Positions 44,363 through 54,293 are shown, counted from the stretch's first letter. The stretch: 64,000 nucleotides of DNA from Nocardioides panacis (GCF_019039255.1 NZ_CP077062.1:1674001-1738000), one strand, 5' to 3'. Translations and numbers: made by a program. Notes: generated by a model from the letters alone, not told the origin.

Positions 44363-44744
44363 GTGCGCTCCCGATAACGGCTGCCCTTCACCGCGGCGCC
44401 CATTCGGCGGGCCCGTTCATTGCTGGCGCAGGCGTAGCAGGGACGGACGGTTCGACGAACCGGTTCGATCAACCAGTTCGTCAGCGACGGGGTCGCACAG
44501 GGACCTAGGATTCGGCCGGGAGGCTGGTCACGACGGCGGTCCTCGAACCGTCTCGGCCCGTTGGACAACAAGGGGGACCCGTCACCGTGCGGAATGTTGC
44601 GTCACGCCTGCTCACCGCCGTACTGGTCACCGGCCTCGTCGCCACGGTGACGACCGCACCCGGCGTGGCCGCCCCCCGGCTCGTCTCGGCCGCTGTCGCG
44701 GAGCGCGCACCGGCAGGACTGGCCAGCCTACCCGACCGCGAACG
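44363..44744. repeat. Left arm of a ~380-bp inverted repeat
   Basis: Closely similar to the reverse complement of 50883-51257. It covers a non-coding leader and the first ~50 codons of the beta-propeller gene. Long identical stretches include the leader around TCCTCGAACCGTCTCGGCCC and the start GTGCGGAATGTTGCG. Confidence 0.85.
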
Positions 44745-44790
44745 TGATGTACGGCCCCACCATCTGTCCAGGTCTCTCTCAAAGCTCTGA
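44590..44790 (+). pseudogene. Truncated 5' copy of the secreted FN3/beta-propeller gene
   Basis: It starts MRNVASRLLTAVLV, as does the full-length gene at 51039, and keeps the signal peptide and PGVAAPRLVSA region. It frameshifts near 44727 and loses all similarity after 44744. Only the N-terminal ~50 codons of the ~1044 survive. Confidence 0.75.
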
Positions 44791-45128
44791 CTCGCTTCCA
44801 AGATCTAGCCCTCGGGGTGTAATGACTGTTTGTCGAGTCGTGCTGCTTGCGGACAAGGGCAACCACTAGCCGACGTGCCCTGACATCCGGGTGTTGTCTG
44901 CGGAGCCGATTGCCGTACGTCGCGTGGCTGGGGCTTCTCGATCGAAGTGGTCACCACGGTGTCGACCGTCCCTACCGCGGTCATGCGGGGTATATCGCGG
45001 GTTCGATGCGGCCTCGCCGATCCGCAAGAGCCGGCAGGGTACTGACCCACGACCGGCGGCAGCGCCCGGGCGTCCGGCACGCACCATGGTCTCCCGACGT
45101 CCTGGGCGGCAACGGTGAGATGGGGTCG
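44791..45128. other. Gene-free 0.3 kb
   Basis: No gene or clear signal is seen between the truncated repeat copy and the 3' end of the helicase gene. Confidence 0.5.
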
Positions 45129-47597
45129 TCAGCGGCCGGGACGGATTACCTTCAGGTACTGCGCAAGGTCAACAGCGCGGAGCCGGTGGCCGACGAGCAA
45201 CTGGTTGACCGCCTGCTTGTCGTCCCAGCGAGCGCCGGCCAGCCCTGCGCCCAGGGCGATGAACGCGTCGCGCAGGTCCTTGAGGCCGTTCTCCGTCAGC
45301 GCCCGGGCGTCGGGTGCCGCGGTTGCGTCGTCGGCGAGGCTACGAGCCGGGTGCACCATGACCGGGGTGCCGACGGCGTCCGCACCGTACTTGTCGGTGA
45401 GCCACAGGACGGATCCGCTGAGCTGGTTCGCATCCCGCTTGTGGATCAGGTCCGTCGTGGCGCCGGTCTTGGCCTCGATCACCCAGAACCTCAGTCCGCC
45501 GAGGGCCCAGAGGACGTCGGGGCCAGCGCCCCACTCGTCCTCGGGACGCTGGGCGTTGAAACCGATGTGCAGCGCCAACTGTCGCAGGGCCTCCTCGGCC
45601 TCGTCCGTGCAGTCGGGGTCGAACGCCAGGTCGTCGGCGATGGCCTGGAACCCGAGTCGAAGCTCGCCTCCGGTGCGGTACCGGCCATCCAGGAAGTCCG
45701 CTGCCTGCTGGGCCTGGTCCTCAGAGCCGGACAGGCGTCGGTAGTCGAAGCCGGACAGTGGTCGCAACACCATGGTGTTCTTCCTGCGCGCCGCGCTGAG
45801 CACCTGCTGGGACTCCACCGGGTCGACCAGGTCCAGGTAGGCGGCCTTCTGCTCCAGGAGCCAGCCTTGCTCCCGGTCGGTGGGCAGGGTGGACACGGCC
45901 GCACTGATCAGCTCCGCCGCGGCGCGCGTGTCACCATCGGTGGCCGCCTCGAAGGCGCGCCTGCGGGCGACGGCGGTGTCGGACACGTGACCGGTGGGGG
46001 CGGGCACCGAGCGGAGCTTCGTCTTCGCCAGCTGCACCCAACCCGGGTCGCGGGTGAGTGCCTGCCTGGCCACCGCGATGATCGCGGACAGCTCGGAGCC
46101 GCCCATCCGACCGGCGACATCACGACTCAGCTCGAGCTGCGCCTGTGTGGCGGCGCTGAACCGTGCCCGGGTGCGGGGGTCGGCGACCAGCTGACTGAGC
46201 CGCGACCCGAGCAAGAAGACCACGCAGTGATCCTCGTTGGAACGCACCCCCCGGCCCATGCCCTGCTCGATGCGCTGCACTTGGCGGTCATCGGCGCCGG
46301 CCCGTCGCGCGATCTGCGCTTCGAGTCGCTCATCGCCGGTCTGGACCTCGGGAAGCCCGTCCACGACGAGGATGCGGCAGGCGTTCTCGGGTAGGTCGAC
46401 GCCGTCGTACTTGTTGACCAGCACGACCAGACCAACGTGTCTCGCGCGGAGCTCCTCCACCGTCGCGGCCAGGTTGTCCGCGTTGATGACCCGAGGAGTC
46501 CACTCGTCCCACTCGGCGGCCGCCCGGTAGGACGGAACGAGGACGACCGTGTTGTAGGTCCTCGAGAGCTCGGCGATCTCGGCCCGGGTGTGGTCGACGA
46601 TGATGCTGGGGTTGATCTCCTGGGGCGCCAGGATCATCCGCTCCCCGATGTCGCCCGCGGTCAACGGCGTGATGGGCCGGCGAACGCTGTCGGGGTCGGC
46701 GCCGAAATCGGTGACCAGCACGCTGTCGTCGGCCAGGGTGGCGGTGAGGTAGACGCGGTGGGCCGCCTCCACGAAACCGGTGATGTTGCGGACTGGCGGG
46801 ACGGGCGGGGTGATCGTGAGTTCCCGCCCGGTGAAGACCGCGCGGCACAGCGGCAGCACGTCCTGGACCGCGGGAAGCGCGTAGCGGAGAGGCCCGCTGG
46901 ACTCGTGCTGGTGCAGGATCGCGCGCGCTCGTTCGCACTTTTCACGCCATGCCCAGAACGGAACCCGGGCCAGAGCCGAGTGGGTGTGGGCCCGGATCTG
47001 GAGCAGGGAACTGGGGGAGTGCTCCTCGAGCTCGTCCTGGAAGAGCCTCAGCAGCGGGTCGAAGGCGGGATGAGCGGACGGCAGGGTGATGGAGAGCTGG
47101 GAGCGGCTGGTGGCGATGGCCGCATGTGCGTCGTCGATCACCACGGCCCCGATCGGTGCGGGGGCGCGGGTCGGACGGGTGGCGGCAAAGACGGAGCGGC
47201 CGTTGAACAGCTTGTCCGCGGTCACCACCGCGATCGCATCGCCGGAGAGGTAGCGGTGGTGGTCCGGGTCGTCGATCGTCTCGATGCCCAGGTGGGTCGC
47301 CTCCTCGCGCACCTGCTCGACCAGGTACCGGCTCGGGCACACGTAGAGGGCCGGGCGCACACCGGCGTTCAGATAGCTCTGCAGGATCACCAGACCGTCG
47401 ATGGTCTTGCCACCGCCGGTGTTCACCTTGACCACGAGGTCGCGTTCGCCGCGCCGGGCGTCCCAGGCCGTGAGAACTTGGGCCTGGACGTCACGCAGAT
47501 AGCCGTACCCCTGCGTCTTGCTGAGCGAAGCCCAGAGCTCTCGTGGTTCCGTGGGCGCGGCCTGGGCTTGTTGGGAGAGGAGTTGGTCGAAGTCCAT
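45129..47597 (-). CDS. SF2 DEAD/DEAH-type helicase fused to a PD-(D/E)XK nuclease domain
   Basis: This is an 822-residue protein. The helicase core shows Walker A NTGGGKTIDG, motif II VVIDDAHA, motif III-like YLTATLAD, motif V-like VNKYDGVDLPE and motif VI RIEQGMGRGVRSNED, so both RecA domains are complete. About residues 510-680 form a helical region. The C-terminus has GPDVLWALGG then FWVIEAKTGATT, the PD..ExK nuclease pattern, followed by a conserved-looking NQLSGSVLWL helix. An ATP-driven nuclease that acts on foreign DNA is the natural reading; similar fusions are found in phage-defence islands. It is monocistronic and lies inside an inverted-repeat cassette with a secreted protein. The ATG at 47597 (MDFDQLLSQ) is a clear start. 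Confidence 0.85.
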   Translation of the reverse strand: MDFDQLLSQQAQAAPTEPRELWASLSKTQGYGYLRDVQAQVLTAWDARRGERDLVVKVNTGGGKTIDGLVILQSYLNAGVRPALYVCPSRYLVEQVREEATHLGIETIDDPDHHRYLSGDAIAVVTADKLFNGRSVFAATRPTRAPAPIGAVVIDDAHAAIATSRSQLSITLPSAHPAFDPLLRLFQDELEEHSPSSLLQIRAHTHSALARVPFWAWREKCERARAILHQHESSGPLRYALPAVQDVLPLCRAVFTGRELTITPPVPPVRNITGFVEAAHRVYLTATLADDSVLVTDFGADPDSVRRPITPLTAGDIGERMILAPQEINPSIIVDHTRAEIAELSRTYNTVVLVPSYRAAAEWDEWTPRVINADNLAATVEELRARHVGLVVLVNKYDGVDLPENACRILVVDGLPEVQTGDERLEAQIARRAGADDRQVQRIEQGMGRGVRSNEDHCVVFLLGSRLSQLVADPRTRARFSAATQAQLELSRDVAGRMGGSELSAIIAVARQALTRDPGWVQLAKTKLRSVPAPTGHVSDTAVARRRAFEAATDGDTRAAAELISAAVSTLPTDREQGWLLEQKAAYLDLVDPVESQQVLSAARRKNTMVLRPLSGFDYRRLSGSEDQAQQAADFLDGRYRTGGELRLGFQAIADDLAFDPDCTDEAEEALRQLALHIGFNAQRPEDEWGAGPDVLWALGGLRFWVIEAKTGATTDLIHKRDANQLSGSVLWLTDKYGADAVGTPVMVHPARSLADDATAAPDARALTENGLKDLRDAFIALGAGLAGARWDDKQAVNQLLVGHRLRAVDLAQYLKVIRPGR

Positions 47598-47904
47598 GGG
47601 GCGGTCACGGCTCCAGTCACGGGATGGTCAGGTTGCCCGGAGTGGGCCGAAGGGCGTCAACGCTAGTCGGCGGACAGCCCGTTACCAAGACCATTTGCCC
47701 CGTTCCGTCGCGGCCCTGCGGGCCGGAAACGTTCCGGCGGCGGTCCGCTGTGGACGAGGAGCACCGGTGGGAGGCCGGTGGGGCGCCGGTCCGGACATTT
47801 CAGGGGTCAACGCAGACCGGGTACCGCGACCGGCGGGAGTGTCGGGGTCTTCTGAGATGCCGCACCCCAAGAGCCCGGCTCTTGGGGTGCGGCCACACCG
47901 GAGT
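47598..47904. other. Gene-free 0.3 kb with a terminator
   Basis: No gene is seen. The interval lies between the helicase start and the stop of the propeller-protein gene, so it must contain the helicase promoter on the minus strand, which I cannot pinpoint. Confidence 0.4.
47861..47891 (-). terminator. Rho-independent-type hairpin
   Basis: Perfect arms GCACCCCAAGAG and CTCTTGGGGTGC with a 5-base loop lie just past the stop of the propeller-protein gene. Confidence 0.8.
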
Positions 47905-50900
47905 TCAGGTTCGACGGAGGAGCAGGCCGTCGACGCGGACCGGGGCGGCGCTGGTGGTCCGGAGCGTCACCCTTCCGGTCCACACGGCCGTCTGCAGGGG
48001 GAGGTATCTCAGCTGCTTGGTCTGGGTGCGTGTGGAGGTCAGGCGGACGGTGCCGAGGTACCGGGTGCCGATGTAGACCTTGACCGATCCGCAGTTCCGG
48101 CAGGTCGTGGCCAGCACGCCGATCCGGCGGGCCTGCACCGAGGTCTTCGTGGCCAGGCTCACTCCCTTGCGAGCGGCGACTGTTTCGGTGCCCGCGAGCT
48201 GGGTGGAGCCGCGGGAGCGTCGCCACCCGGCTGAGGCGGTCAGCGACCGGTCGTCGAGCGGACGGCCGACGCACTGTTCGAGGTAGGACGAGTAGAGACC
48301 GGACTGGTCGCGGGCTCGCACCCGGACGCACGTCTCGGCGCCGAGGGCGAGCGGTGAGGACAGGTTCGACCGGATGTCGCTCGGCGCCCATCCGGCCGGG
48401 AGCCGGTAGCCGGTGAAGGTGGTCGTCGGTGTCGCGGTGCGCACGGAGACGTCGAAGAAGTCGGTGCCACTGCCGGCGTCGGTCGCGTTCCAGCTGAACG
48501 GGGCCCGCCCGGCGAGCGCGTCGGTGGCGGTCGGCGGGCGCAGCTGCAGAGCGGGGGCGACGGTGTCGGAGGAGACCACGAACGAGTTCGTCGTGGTCCG
48601 ACCTGTCTCGTCGGTAACTCGGACGTACAGCGTGTGCCGGCCCTCGGGCAGCGCGGGCAGGCTGGCGGCGCCCAGGCAGCCGAACCACGCGCCGTCGTCG
48701 AGGCGGCACTCGGGGCGCAGGACGAAGTCCGGGGTCGCGCCGTAGTCACCGGCGACCACCGTGAACGACACCGGCCCGCGCAGGAACTGCGGCAGGCCAC
48801 GCGCGTCTACCCACGGCGGGGTCTGGTCGCCGAGCAGTCCGGTGGGGTCGCCGGCGACGGCGAGGCGGCTGGTCAGGGTGGGGTCGTTCTCGCCGGTGCT
48901 GGTCCGGGTGACGGTCGTGAACAGGGTTCCGTACCGGCTGTAGGACGGCGCGGACAGGGCCCGGTCACGGTCCGGTGTGCTCAGCACCGTCGGGTTGGTC
49001 TGCCCGGCGGCGATCTGCATGACCTGCCCGGTGGAGGCGACGTAGGCGAGGTTGCCGTCCCGGGAGATCTCCGGGTCCGTCCCGCCGGCCGTCCCGGCGA
49101 CCGCGGAAACTGTTCCGGTGTCCGGGTTGATCCGCAGCAGGGGCGCGCCGGTGGTCGAGGCGTCCTGGACGACGACGGCGGTTCCGTCCGCGGTCCAGGT
49201 GGGCGACGCTGCGTTGTCACGCAGCAGGGTGGGTGTGCCTCCGCCGGCTGGGATGGTCCATACGGACCGGTGTCCGGCGACGGTTTGGGTGAACGCGATC
49301 CGGTCGGCGCCGGGTGAGTAGTCCGCGTCGGTCTCCGCCCCGGTCATCGAGGTGAGCTGGCGGGTCGCGGGCTGGGACGGTGTGCCGCCCCACAGGTCGT
49401 ACTCGCCGTCCGAGCCGTCCGGTCCGGTGCTCCGGGAAGCGACGAGGTGGCCTCCGCCCGGTGAGGTGGCCGGGTACCGGTAGTCGTGGTCGGGGTCTTG
49501 GGTCAGCGGCACCACGGGTGCGTACCAGGCCCAGAACGAGTCCGCGACCTGGAAGAGTCCGCGCGGGCTGCCCTTGGTCCGGCTGCCAGACACGATGACG
49601 GCCCGGTCGGAGGTGGCGAGGTCGGCGCTGTCGAGCACGGTCCACGGGCCGGTCCCGGCGGCGTTGGTCGCCCGGACCCGGTAGGTGTAGTAGGTGCCGG
49701 CGACGGTCGTCCGGTCGACGTACGACGGCCGCCAGTAGTCCTCGTCGGCCGGGACGGAGCCGACCGGCGCCCACGCGCCGCCGCGCGGCATCCGTTCGAT
49801 GTCGTAGGAGGTGATGGTCTCGCCTCCGTCGTCGGCGGGCCGGTTCCAGTACGGCAGCATCGCCTCCACGCCGGGGACCGTCGTGCCGGACAACGGGCCG
49901 GGCGCGACGGTGCCGAACCCGTCCAGGAGGACGGTGACCGGCGCGAGGCTGCCGCCGTCGTCGCGGGCGACCACCTCGAGGGCGGCGGTACGGGTGCCGG
50001 CGGTGGTCGGGGTGAACCGGGTGGTGACCGGGCAGGTGGCACCCGGGGCCAGGGTGGTGTTGGCGCAGCCGTTCGTGACGACCGTCCAGTCCGTCGCGGC
50101 CGGACCTTGGGTGCTCGCCGCCGCCAGGGTCAGGGTCTCCGGGCCGGGGTTGTTGATGGTGACGGTGCGGGTCAACGGGGCCGCCGCGTACGTGCGCAGC
50201 GGCCCGACTGAGGCGGGGGTGGTCGTCGGGAGCGTCACCGCGGTGTCCGCGCCGAGCCGGACCTCCATGCGGACGACCTGCCCGTACTTGCAGCGACCCG
50301 TCCAGCTGGCGTCCAGCACGACGGGGTGAGCGGTGTCGTCGTAGAGCACGGACCGCACAGCGAGGACGCGGTCGACGAACCCGCCGCACGGTCCGCCGAA
50401 GTCGCTGAAGTACGCGTCGCCGCCCGCGTCCTTGCCGGAGAACCGGTAGGTGCCGGGGCCCGGGAGCGGGGACAGGTACAGCTGTGCCATGGTGCCGTCC
50501 GCGGTGGTCGCGGTCACGGCGGGGTAACCGCTCGCGGCGCTGGTGACGGTCGCGCCGTCGACCCCGTCGCGGACGGTCGCGGCCGACGGCGCGGTGGTGC
50601 TCGACCGGTATGCCATCAGCCGTTGAGCGCCCTGGACCGGCACGGAGGTCGGTCGGGTCGCTTCGGTCTGCGCTGCGGGGCCGTCCACGCCGTCACGGAT
50701 GGGGGTGACCCGGTAGGTCACGTGCTCGCCGGGAGCGACGTCGTGGTCGCCGTAGGCGTAGTGCCAGGTGGAGAAGTTGCGCGGCAGCGTGACGAGCTCG
50801 GTCCACCCGCCGGCGTCGCGGTGCCGCTCCAGGCGGTAGCGGTCCGCTTCAGGCCGGGAGTCGTCCCACGAGACGCCGAGGCCGTTCGCGGTCGGGTAGG

Positions 50901-51039
50901 TGGCCAGCCCTGCCGGGGCGCCCTCCGCGAGAGCGGCCGAGACGAGCCGGGGGGCGGCCACACCTGGTGCGCTGGTCACCGTGGCGACGATGCCGGCGAC
51001 CAGCACGGCGGTGAGCAGGCGTGACGCAACATTCCGCAC
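47905..51039 (-). CDS. Large secreted FN3/beta-propeller protein
   Basis: This is a 1044-residue exported protein. The signal peptide (RLLTAVLVAGIVATVTSAPG) precedes an FN3-like domain (about 45-130: LGVSWDDSRPEADRYRLERH, then THVTYRVTP-like strands). A beta-sandwich with NNPGPETLTLAAA and TTRFTPTTAGTRTAALEV resembles choice-of-anchor D. A second FN3 domain lies around 395-480 (MLPYWNRPADDGGETITSYDIERM). TolB/PD40-like propeller blades follow (DADYSPGADRIAFTQT, SPTWTADGTAVVVQD). Two C-terminal beta-sandwich modules end in LRTTSAAPVRVDGLLLRR. The start is GTG 51039. Such proteins sit on the cell surface and bind polymers or partners; no enzyme site is seen. Its 5' end is duplicated at 44590. 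Confidence 0.8.
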   Translation of the reverse strand: MRNVASRLLTAVLVAGIVATVTSAPGVAAPRLVSAALAEGAPAGLATYPTANGLGVSWDDSRPEADRYRLERHRDAGGWTELVTLPRNFSTWHYAYGDHDVAPGEHVTYRVTPIRDGVDGPAAQTEATRPTSVPVQGAQRLMAYRSSTTAPSAATVRDGVDGATVTSAASGYPAVTATTADGTMAQLYLSPLPGPGTYRFSGKDAGGDAYFSDFGGPCGGFVDRVLAVRSVLYDDTAHPVVLDASWTGRCKYGQVVRMEVRLGADTAVTLPTTTPASVGPLRTYAAAPLTRTVTINNPGPETLTLAAASTQGPAATDWTVVTNGCANTTLAPGATCPVTTRFTPTTAGTRTAALEVVARDDGGSLAPVTVLLDGFGTVAPGPLSGTTVPGVEAMLPYWNRPADDGGETITSYDIERMPRGGAWAPVGSVPADEDYWRPSYVDRTTVAGTYYTYRVRATNAAGTGPWTVLDSADLATSDRAVIVSGSRTKGSPRGLFQVADSFWAWYAPVVPLTQDPDHDYRYPATSPGGGHLVASRSTGPDGSDGEYDLWGGTPSQPATRQLTSMTGAETDADYSPGADRIAFTQTVAGHRSVWTIPAGGGTPTLLRDNAASPTWTADGTAVVVQDASTTGAPLLRINPDTGTVSAVAGTAGGTDPEISRDGNLAYVASTGQVMQIAAGQTNPTVLSTPDRDRALSAPSYSRYGTLFTTVTRTSTGENDPTLTSRLAVAGDPTGLLGDQTPPWVDARGLPQFLRGPVSFTVVAGDYGATPDFVLRPECRLDDGAWFGCLGAASLPALPEGRHTLYVRVTDETGRTTTNSFVVSSDTVAPALQLRPPTATDALAGRAPFSWNATDAGSGTDFFDVSVRTATPTTTFTGYRLPAGWAPSDIRSNLSSPLALGAETCVRVRARDQSGLYSSYLEQCVGRPLDDRSLTASAGWRRSRGSTQLAGTETVAARKGVSLATKTSVQARRIGVLATTCRNCGSVKVYIGTRYLGTVRLTSTRTQTKQLRYLPLQTAVWTGRVTLRTTSAAPVRVDGLLLRRT

Positions 51040-51257
51040 GGTGACGGGTCCCCCTTGTTGTCCGACGGGCCGAGACGGTTCGAGGACCGCCGTCGTGACC
51101 AGCCTCCCGCCGAATCCTAGGTCCGGTGCCGACTCGTCGTTGAAGAACTGGTGGGCGAGTCGGTTCGTTGAGACTGTCCGTCCCTATTACGGCTGCGCCA
51201 GCAATGAGCGCGCCCGTCGACTGGGCCCCGCGAGGGAGGGCTGCCGTCGTCGGGACA
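50883..51257. repeat. Right arm of the ~380-bp inverted repeat
   Basis: Closely similar to the reverse complement of 44363-44744. It contains the leader and 5' end of the propeller-protein gene. The two arms enclose about 6.1 kb. Confidence 0.85.
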
Positions 51258-51408
51258 CGCCAGTCCGTATACCCGTCGCACCGGCCGACGTGGCGGCTAT
51301 CCCTCGCGTTGACGCAGCGCACGCAGACTGCGGTCGCCTATGCTCGCTGGCGCGGACCTGGCGACTCGACGACACCGGCGAGGGTCTGGCCGCCAAGGGG
51401 GAGGTTCC

Positions 51409-52193
51409 GTGGAGCTCGAGCTGTCCGGCCAGGTCGCCGTCGTCACGGGTGCCAGCAAGGGGATTGGCCTTGCGGTGGTCACGGCGTTGGTCAACGAGGG
51501 GTTCACGTCGTGGCCGGGGCCCGGAGCGCGTCCGCCGAGATCGTCGCGCTCGTGGACGCGGGTTCGGTCACCTTCGTGGCAACGGATCTCGCTGCACCGG
51601 ATGGCCCGGACCAGTTGGTGGCCGAGGCTCTGGAGCGGGGACGGCTGGACATCCTTGTGAACAACGTCGGAGCGGTCACGCCGCGGATGAACGGCTTCCT
51701 CGACGTCACCGACGAGGAGTGGTTCCGTTCGCTCACGCTCAACCTGATGGCGGCCGTGCGGACCACCCGCGCCGCACTCCCGATGATGCTCGAGGCCGGT
51801 CGCGGAAGCATCGTGATGACCAGCTCGGTCAACGCCTACCTTCCCAGCCCCGGCGTCATGGACTACAGCGCCGCGAAGGCCGCCCTCAGCAGCTTCAGCA
51901 AGGCACTGTCCATGGAGGTCGGGCCGCGCGGTGTGCGCGTGAACACGGTCAGTCCCGGCCCGGTCCACACCGACATGTGGCTCGGTACAGACGGCATTGC
52001 GCAGCGTGTCGCCCAGGTGACCGGGTCGACTCCGGAGGACGTGGCAGCGGGAACGGCGTCCGGGAGCGTGACCGGCCGGTTCTCCGATCCGGCCGAGGTC
52101 GCTGATGCGGTGCTGTTTCTCGCCAGCCGACGCTCGGGCAACACGACAGGGGCCAACCTCGTCATCGACGGAGGCATCATCCCCACTTTGTAA
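51409..52193 (+). CDS. SDR family oxidoreductase (frameshifted)
   Basis: This is a 261-residue (after repair) classical SDR. The cofactor loop TGASKGIGLAVV sits in one frame. The rest, from HVVAGARSA through VNNVGAVTPR, MTSSVNAYLP (Ser), YSAAKAA (Tyr/Lys) and SPGPVHTDMW to the terminal NLVIDGGIIPTL, sits in the next frame. A missing base in the G4 run near 51500-51505 would explain the break. The GTG at 51409 follows GGGGGAGG. It lies just outside the inverted-repeat cassette. The substrate is unknown; family members reduce ketones or oxidise alcohols. Confidence 0.75.
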
Positions 52194-52285
52194 CCTGCAG
52201 ATCCGGTACCCGCCGGCACTGGAAATGCTGGACGTCGTGCGGTCCGTTACGTACGGTTCATGACGAACAGAACGGGGGACCCACC

Positions 52286-53185
52286 GTGATTCGCACGACT
52301 CGGCGTGCAGTAGCAGCGGCCACGGCGCTCATCGCCACCGCCACCACCTTGTCCGCGATGACGCGACCGGCCGAAGGAGCCACCGCCGACTGCACCCCGG
52401 CGGACCCGCCGCCCCGGGTGCTGTCGGTCCAATCCGACGACGTGACGCTCCTGCCGTCCTCGCGTGGCTTCACCGACCAGCCGGTGCACGTGACCGTGCA
52501 GAGCGCCTGCGGTGGCTCGTCGAGCTACCTGCAGCTCCGGTTCCGCCGCAGCGGTCAGGTCGGCGAGAAGGGGCGGGCCTGCGCGGTCAGCACGTCGTCT
52601 GACTACATCGACTCCGGTGCCGGGCCGGTCGCGACCAGCCAGCCGGACGTCTACGACCACCCGCTGAGCAAGCCGTGGTCGTTCGACGCGAACGACGACT
52701 ACGGCACCCCGGCGACGACGAGTGCGTGTGCCGGGCCGTGGGACATCGTTGCGACCCCGTACAACACCTTCAAGATGGGCGACACCTCCACCACCACCAA
52801 GGGTGCACCGTTCACCGCGAAGGCCGTCTTCTCGTTCTTCCGCGGCTCCCGACTCACGACGAACGTTTCCCCCGAGCCGGTGCGCCGCGGCGCGACCGTG
52901 ACCGTCAAGGGCCGCCTGACACGACAGGCGATGGCGCCGGACCGGCTCTCGACCGGCGCCCGGGACAAGTACATCGCCTTCGCTGGCGAGCCGGTCGGCC
53001 TGCAGCGACGGACCCTGTCCGGGACGTACAACAACATCCGGACGGTCCGCAGCAACCGGGACGGCTACCTCACCACCAAGCTGAAGGCGCTGCCCGAGGA
53101 CCGCTGCTACCGCTGGGTCTACCGGGGCTCCGACACCACCCTGCGCGTCACAGCCGGCGGCGACTGCATCCACGTCCGCCGCTGA
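52286..53185 (+). CDS. Secreted protein of unknown family (copy 2)
   Basis: This is a 299-residue paralogue of the protein at 8883-9788, colinear throughout: signal peptide, conserved Cys positions, SGQVGEK, DVYDHPLSKPWSFDANDDYG, PVRRGATVTVKGRLTRQ and GYLTTKLKALPEDRCYR. It differs from copy 1 by a two-residue deletion (TGARDKYI versus TGAHIDKYV) and scattered substitutions. The GTG at 52286 follows a GAACGGGGGACCCACC leader that is also conserved with copy 1, so the duplication included the promoter. Both copies appear intact, so both are probably expressed. Confidence 0.8.
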   Translation: MIRTTRRAVAAATALIATATTLSAMTRPAEGATADCTPADPPPRVLSVQSDDVTLLPSSRGFTDQPVHVTVQSACGGSSSYLQLRFRRSGQVGEKGRACAVSTSSDYIDSGAGPVATSQPDVYDHPLSKPWSFDANDDYGTPATTSACAGPWDIVATPYNTFKMGDTSTTTKGAPFTAKAVFSFFRGSRLTTNVSPEPVRRGATVTVKGRLTRQAMAPDRLSTGARDKYIAFAGEPVGLQRRTLSGTYNNIRTVRSNRDGYLTTKLKALPEDRCYRWVYRGSDTTLRVTAGGDCIHVRR

Positions 53186-53289
53186 CGGCACACCCATGTG
53201 CGAGAACATTGTCGCGTTGTCCGCTCATCGGCATGTCCGTACGCGTGGACAGCGATCAGGGATCCGGGACGGGTCTCTAGGCTGCAGTG

Positions 53290-53950
53290 ATGGTCCTGCA
53301 ACTCATCGGCAGTGGCTTGCCTCGCACTGGCACGTCCTCGCTCCGGGAGGCTCTGCGACACCTCCTGGGCGCGCCCGTCTACCACATGAGCGAGGCCTTC
53401 GCGCATCCCGATTGCCCATACCTGGGTGGCTGCCATGAAGGGGGACACACCCGACTGGGAGGACTTCCTGGCCGGGTACGCCGCCGGGGTTGACGCGCCG
53501 TTCTCGAACTGCTGGCGCGAGCTGTCCGCGGCATATCCGGATGCCCCGGTCTTGCTGTCGCGCCGTGCCGATCCCGAGGTGTGGCTCCGCAGCATGGAGG
53601 CGACGGTCCTGCCTCGCACTCGCGAGATTCTCGCGAAGGACGACCGCGATCCGATGGTTCCGTTGTTCCGGGTGATCTTCCGCGACCTGTTCACCGACAT
53701 CGACGACGGGGATCAGGCCAAAGCCGGCTACCAGCGGCGGCTGGACGAGATCCGCGCCGAGATCGCCCCGGAGCGGCTCGTCGAGTGGCAGCCGGGAGAC
53801 GGCTGGGAGCCCGTCTGTCACGCGCTCGGCGTGCCTGTCCCGGACCTGCCCTTTCCTCACGAGAGCAGCACCGCGGACTACCTGTCCCGCAAGGGAGCTC
53901 GTGCGCACAATGATGCGCAACGGGTAGCGTCCTTACGCTCATCGAACTAG
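53290..53950 (+). pseudogene. Sulfotransferase copy 2, frame-broken
   Basis: Starts MVLQLIGSGLPRTGTSSLREA, as in the copy at 37502, but shifts frame after AFAHPD (about 53410). The rest (DFLAGYAAGVDAPFSNCWREL..PFPHESS) continues in the neighbouring frame. Two bases appear to be missing there rather than one in a homopolymer, so this looks like genuine inactivation. Confidence 0.75.
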
Positions 53951-53959
53951 CTCGCGCGC

Positions 53960-54190
53960 GAGCCGCTCGCAGGCGGCACCGTCTTCACCGCTCTCACCTC
54001 CGGCGGGACCAAGGTCGGCAACCACTACTGGAACCGCCTCCCCGACAACACCGAGGTCGACATGACCGCAGACCAGTTCCTGCCCGGCGAGGTCATCGCA
54101 AACGGCCGGGACGTCGCACGGCCACCTACGCACCACGCCGCCACCGCGAGCAGTACGAACTACTCCGCGACCGTGTGCTGCAAGGCACTC
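53960..54190 (+). pseudogene. YunG-like gene fragment
   Basis: A fragment reading TKVGNHYWNRLPDNTEVDM..QFLPGEV matches the core of YunG-type proteins. It then continues in a shifted frame as HREQYELLRDRVL. There is no start, and at least one frameshift. It lies between the broken sulfotransferase and the PHP remnant. Confidence 0.5.
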
Positions 54191-54204
54191 GCCGGCACGA
54201 GCGC

Positions 54205-54293
54205 CCAGACCGCCGCCAGGTAGCCGACGGTGTCGAACGCCGGCGGGACAACGTCCCGTCCGGCGTGCTCAACCGGACTAGCAGATGGTCGGG
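54205..54293 (-). pseudogene. 89-bp remnant of the PHP phosphatase gene
   Basis: DHLLVRLSTPDG followed, after a frameshift, by PPAFDTVGYLAAV is nearly identical to residues ~57-86 of the phosphatase at 2190. It is divergent from the GNAT copy at 54343, as the full gene is from GNAT copy 1. Confidence 0.7.
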
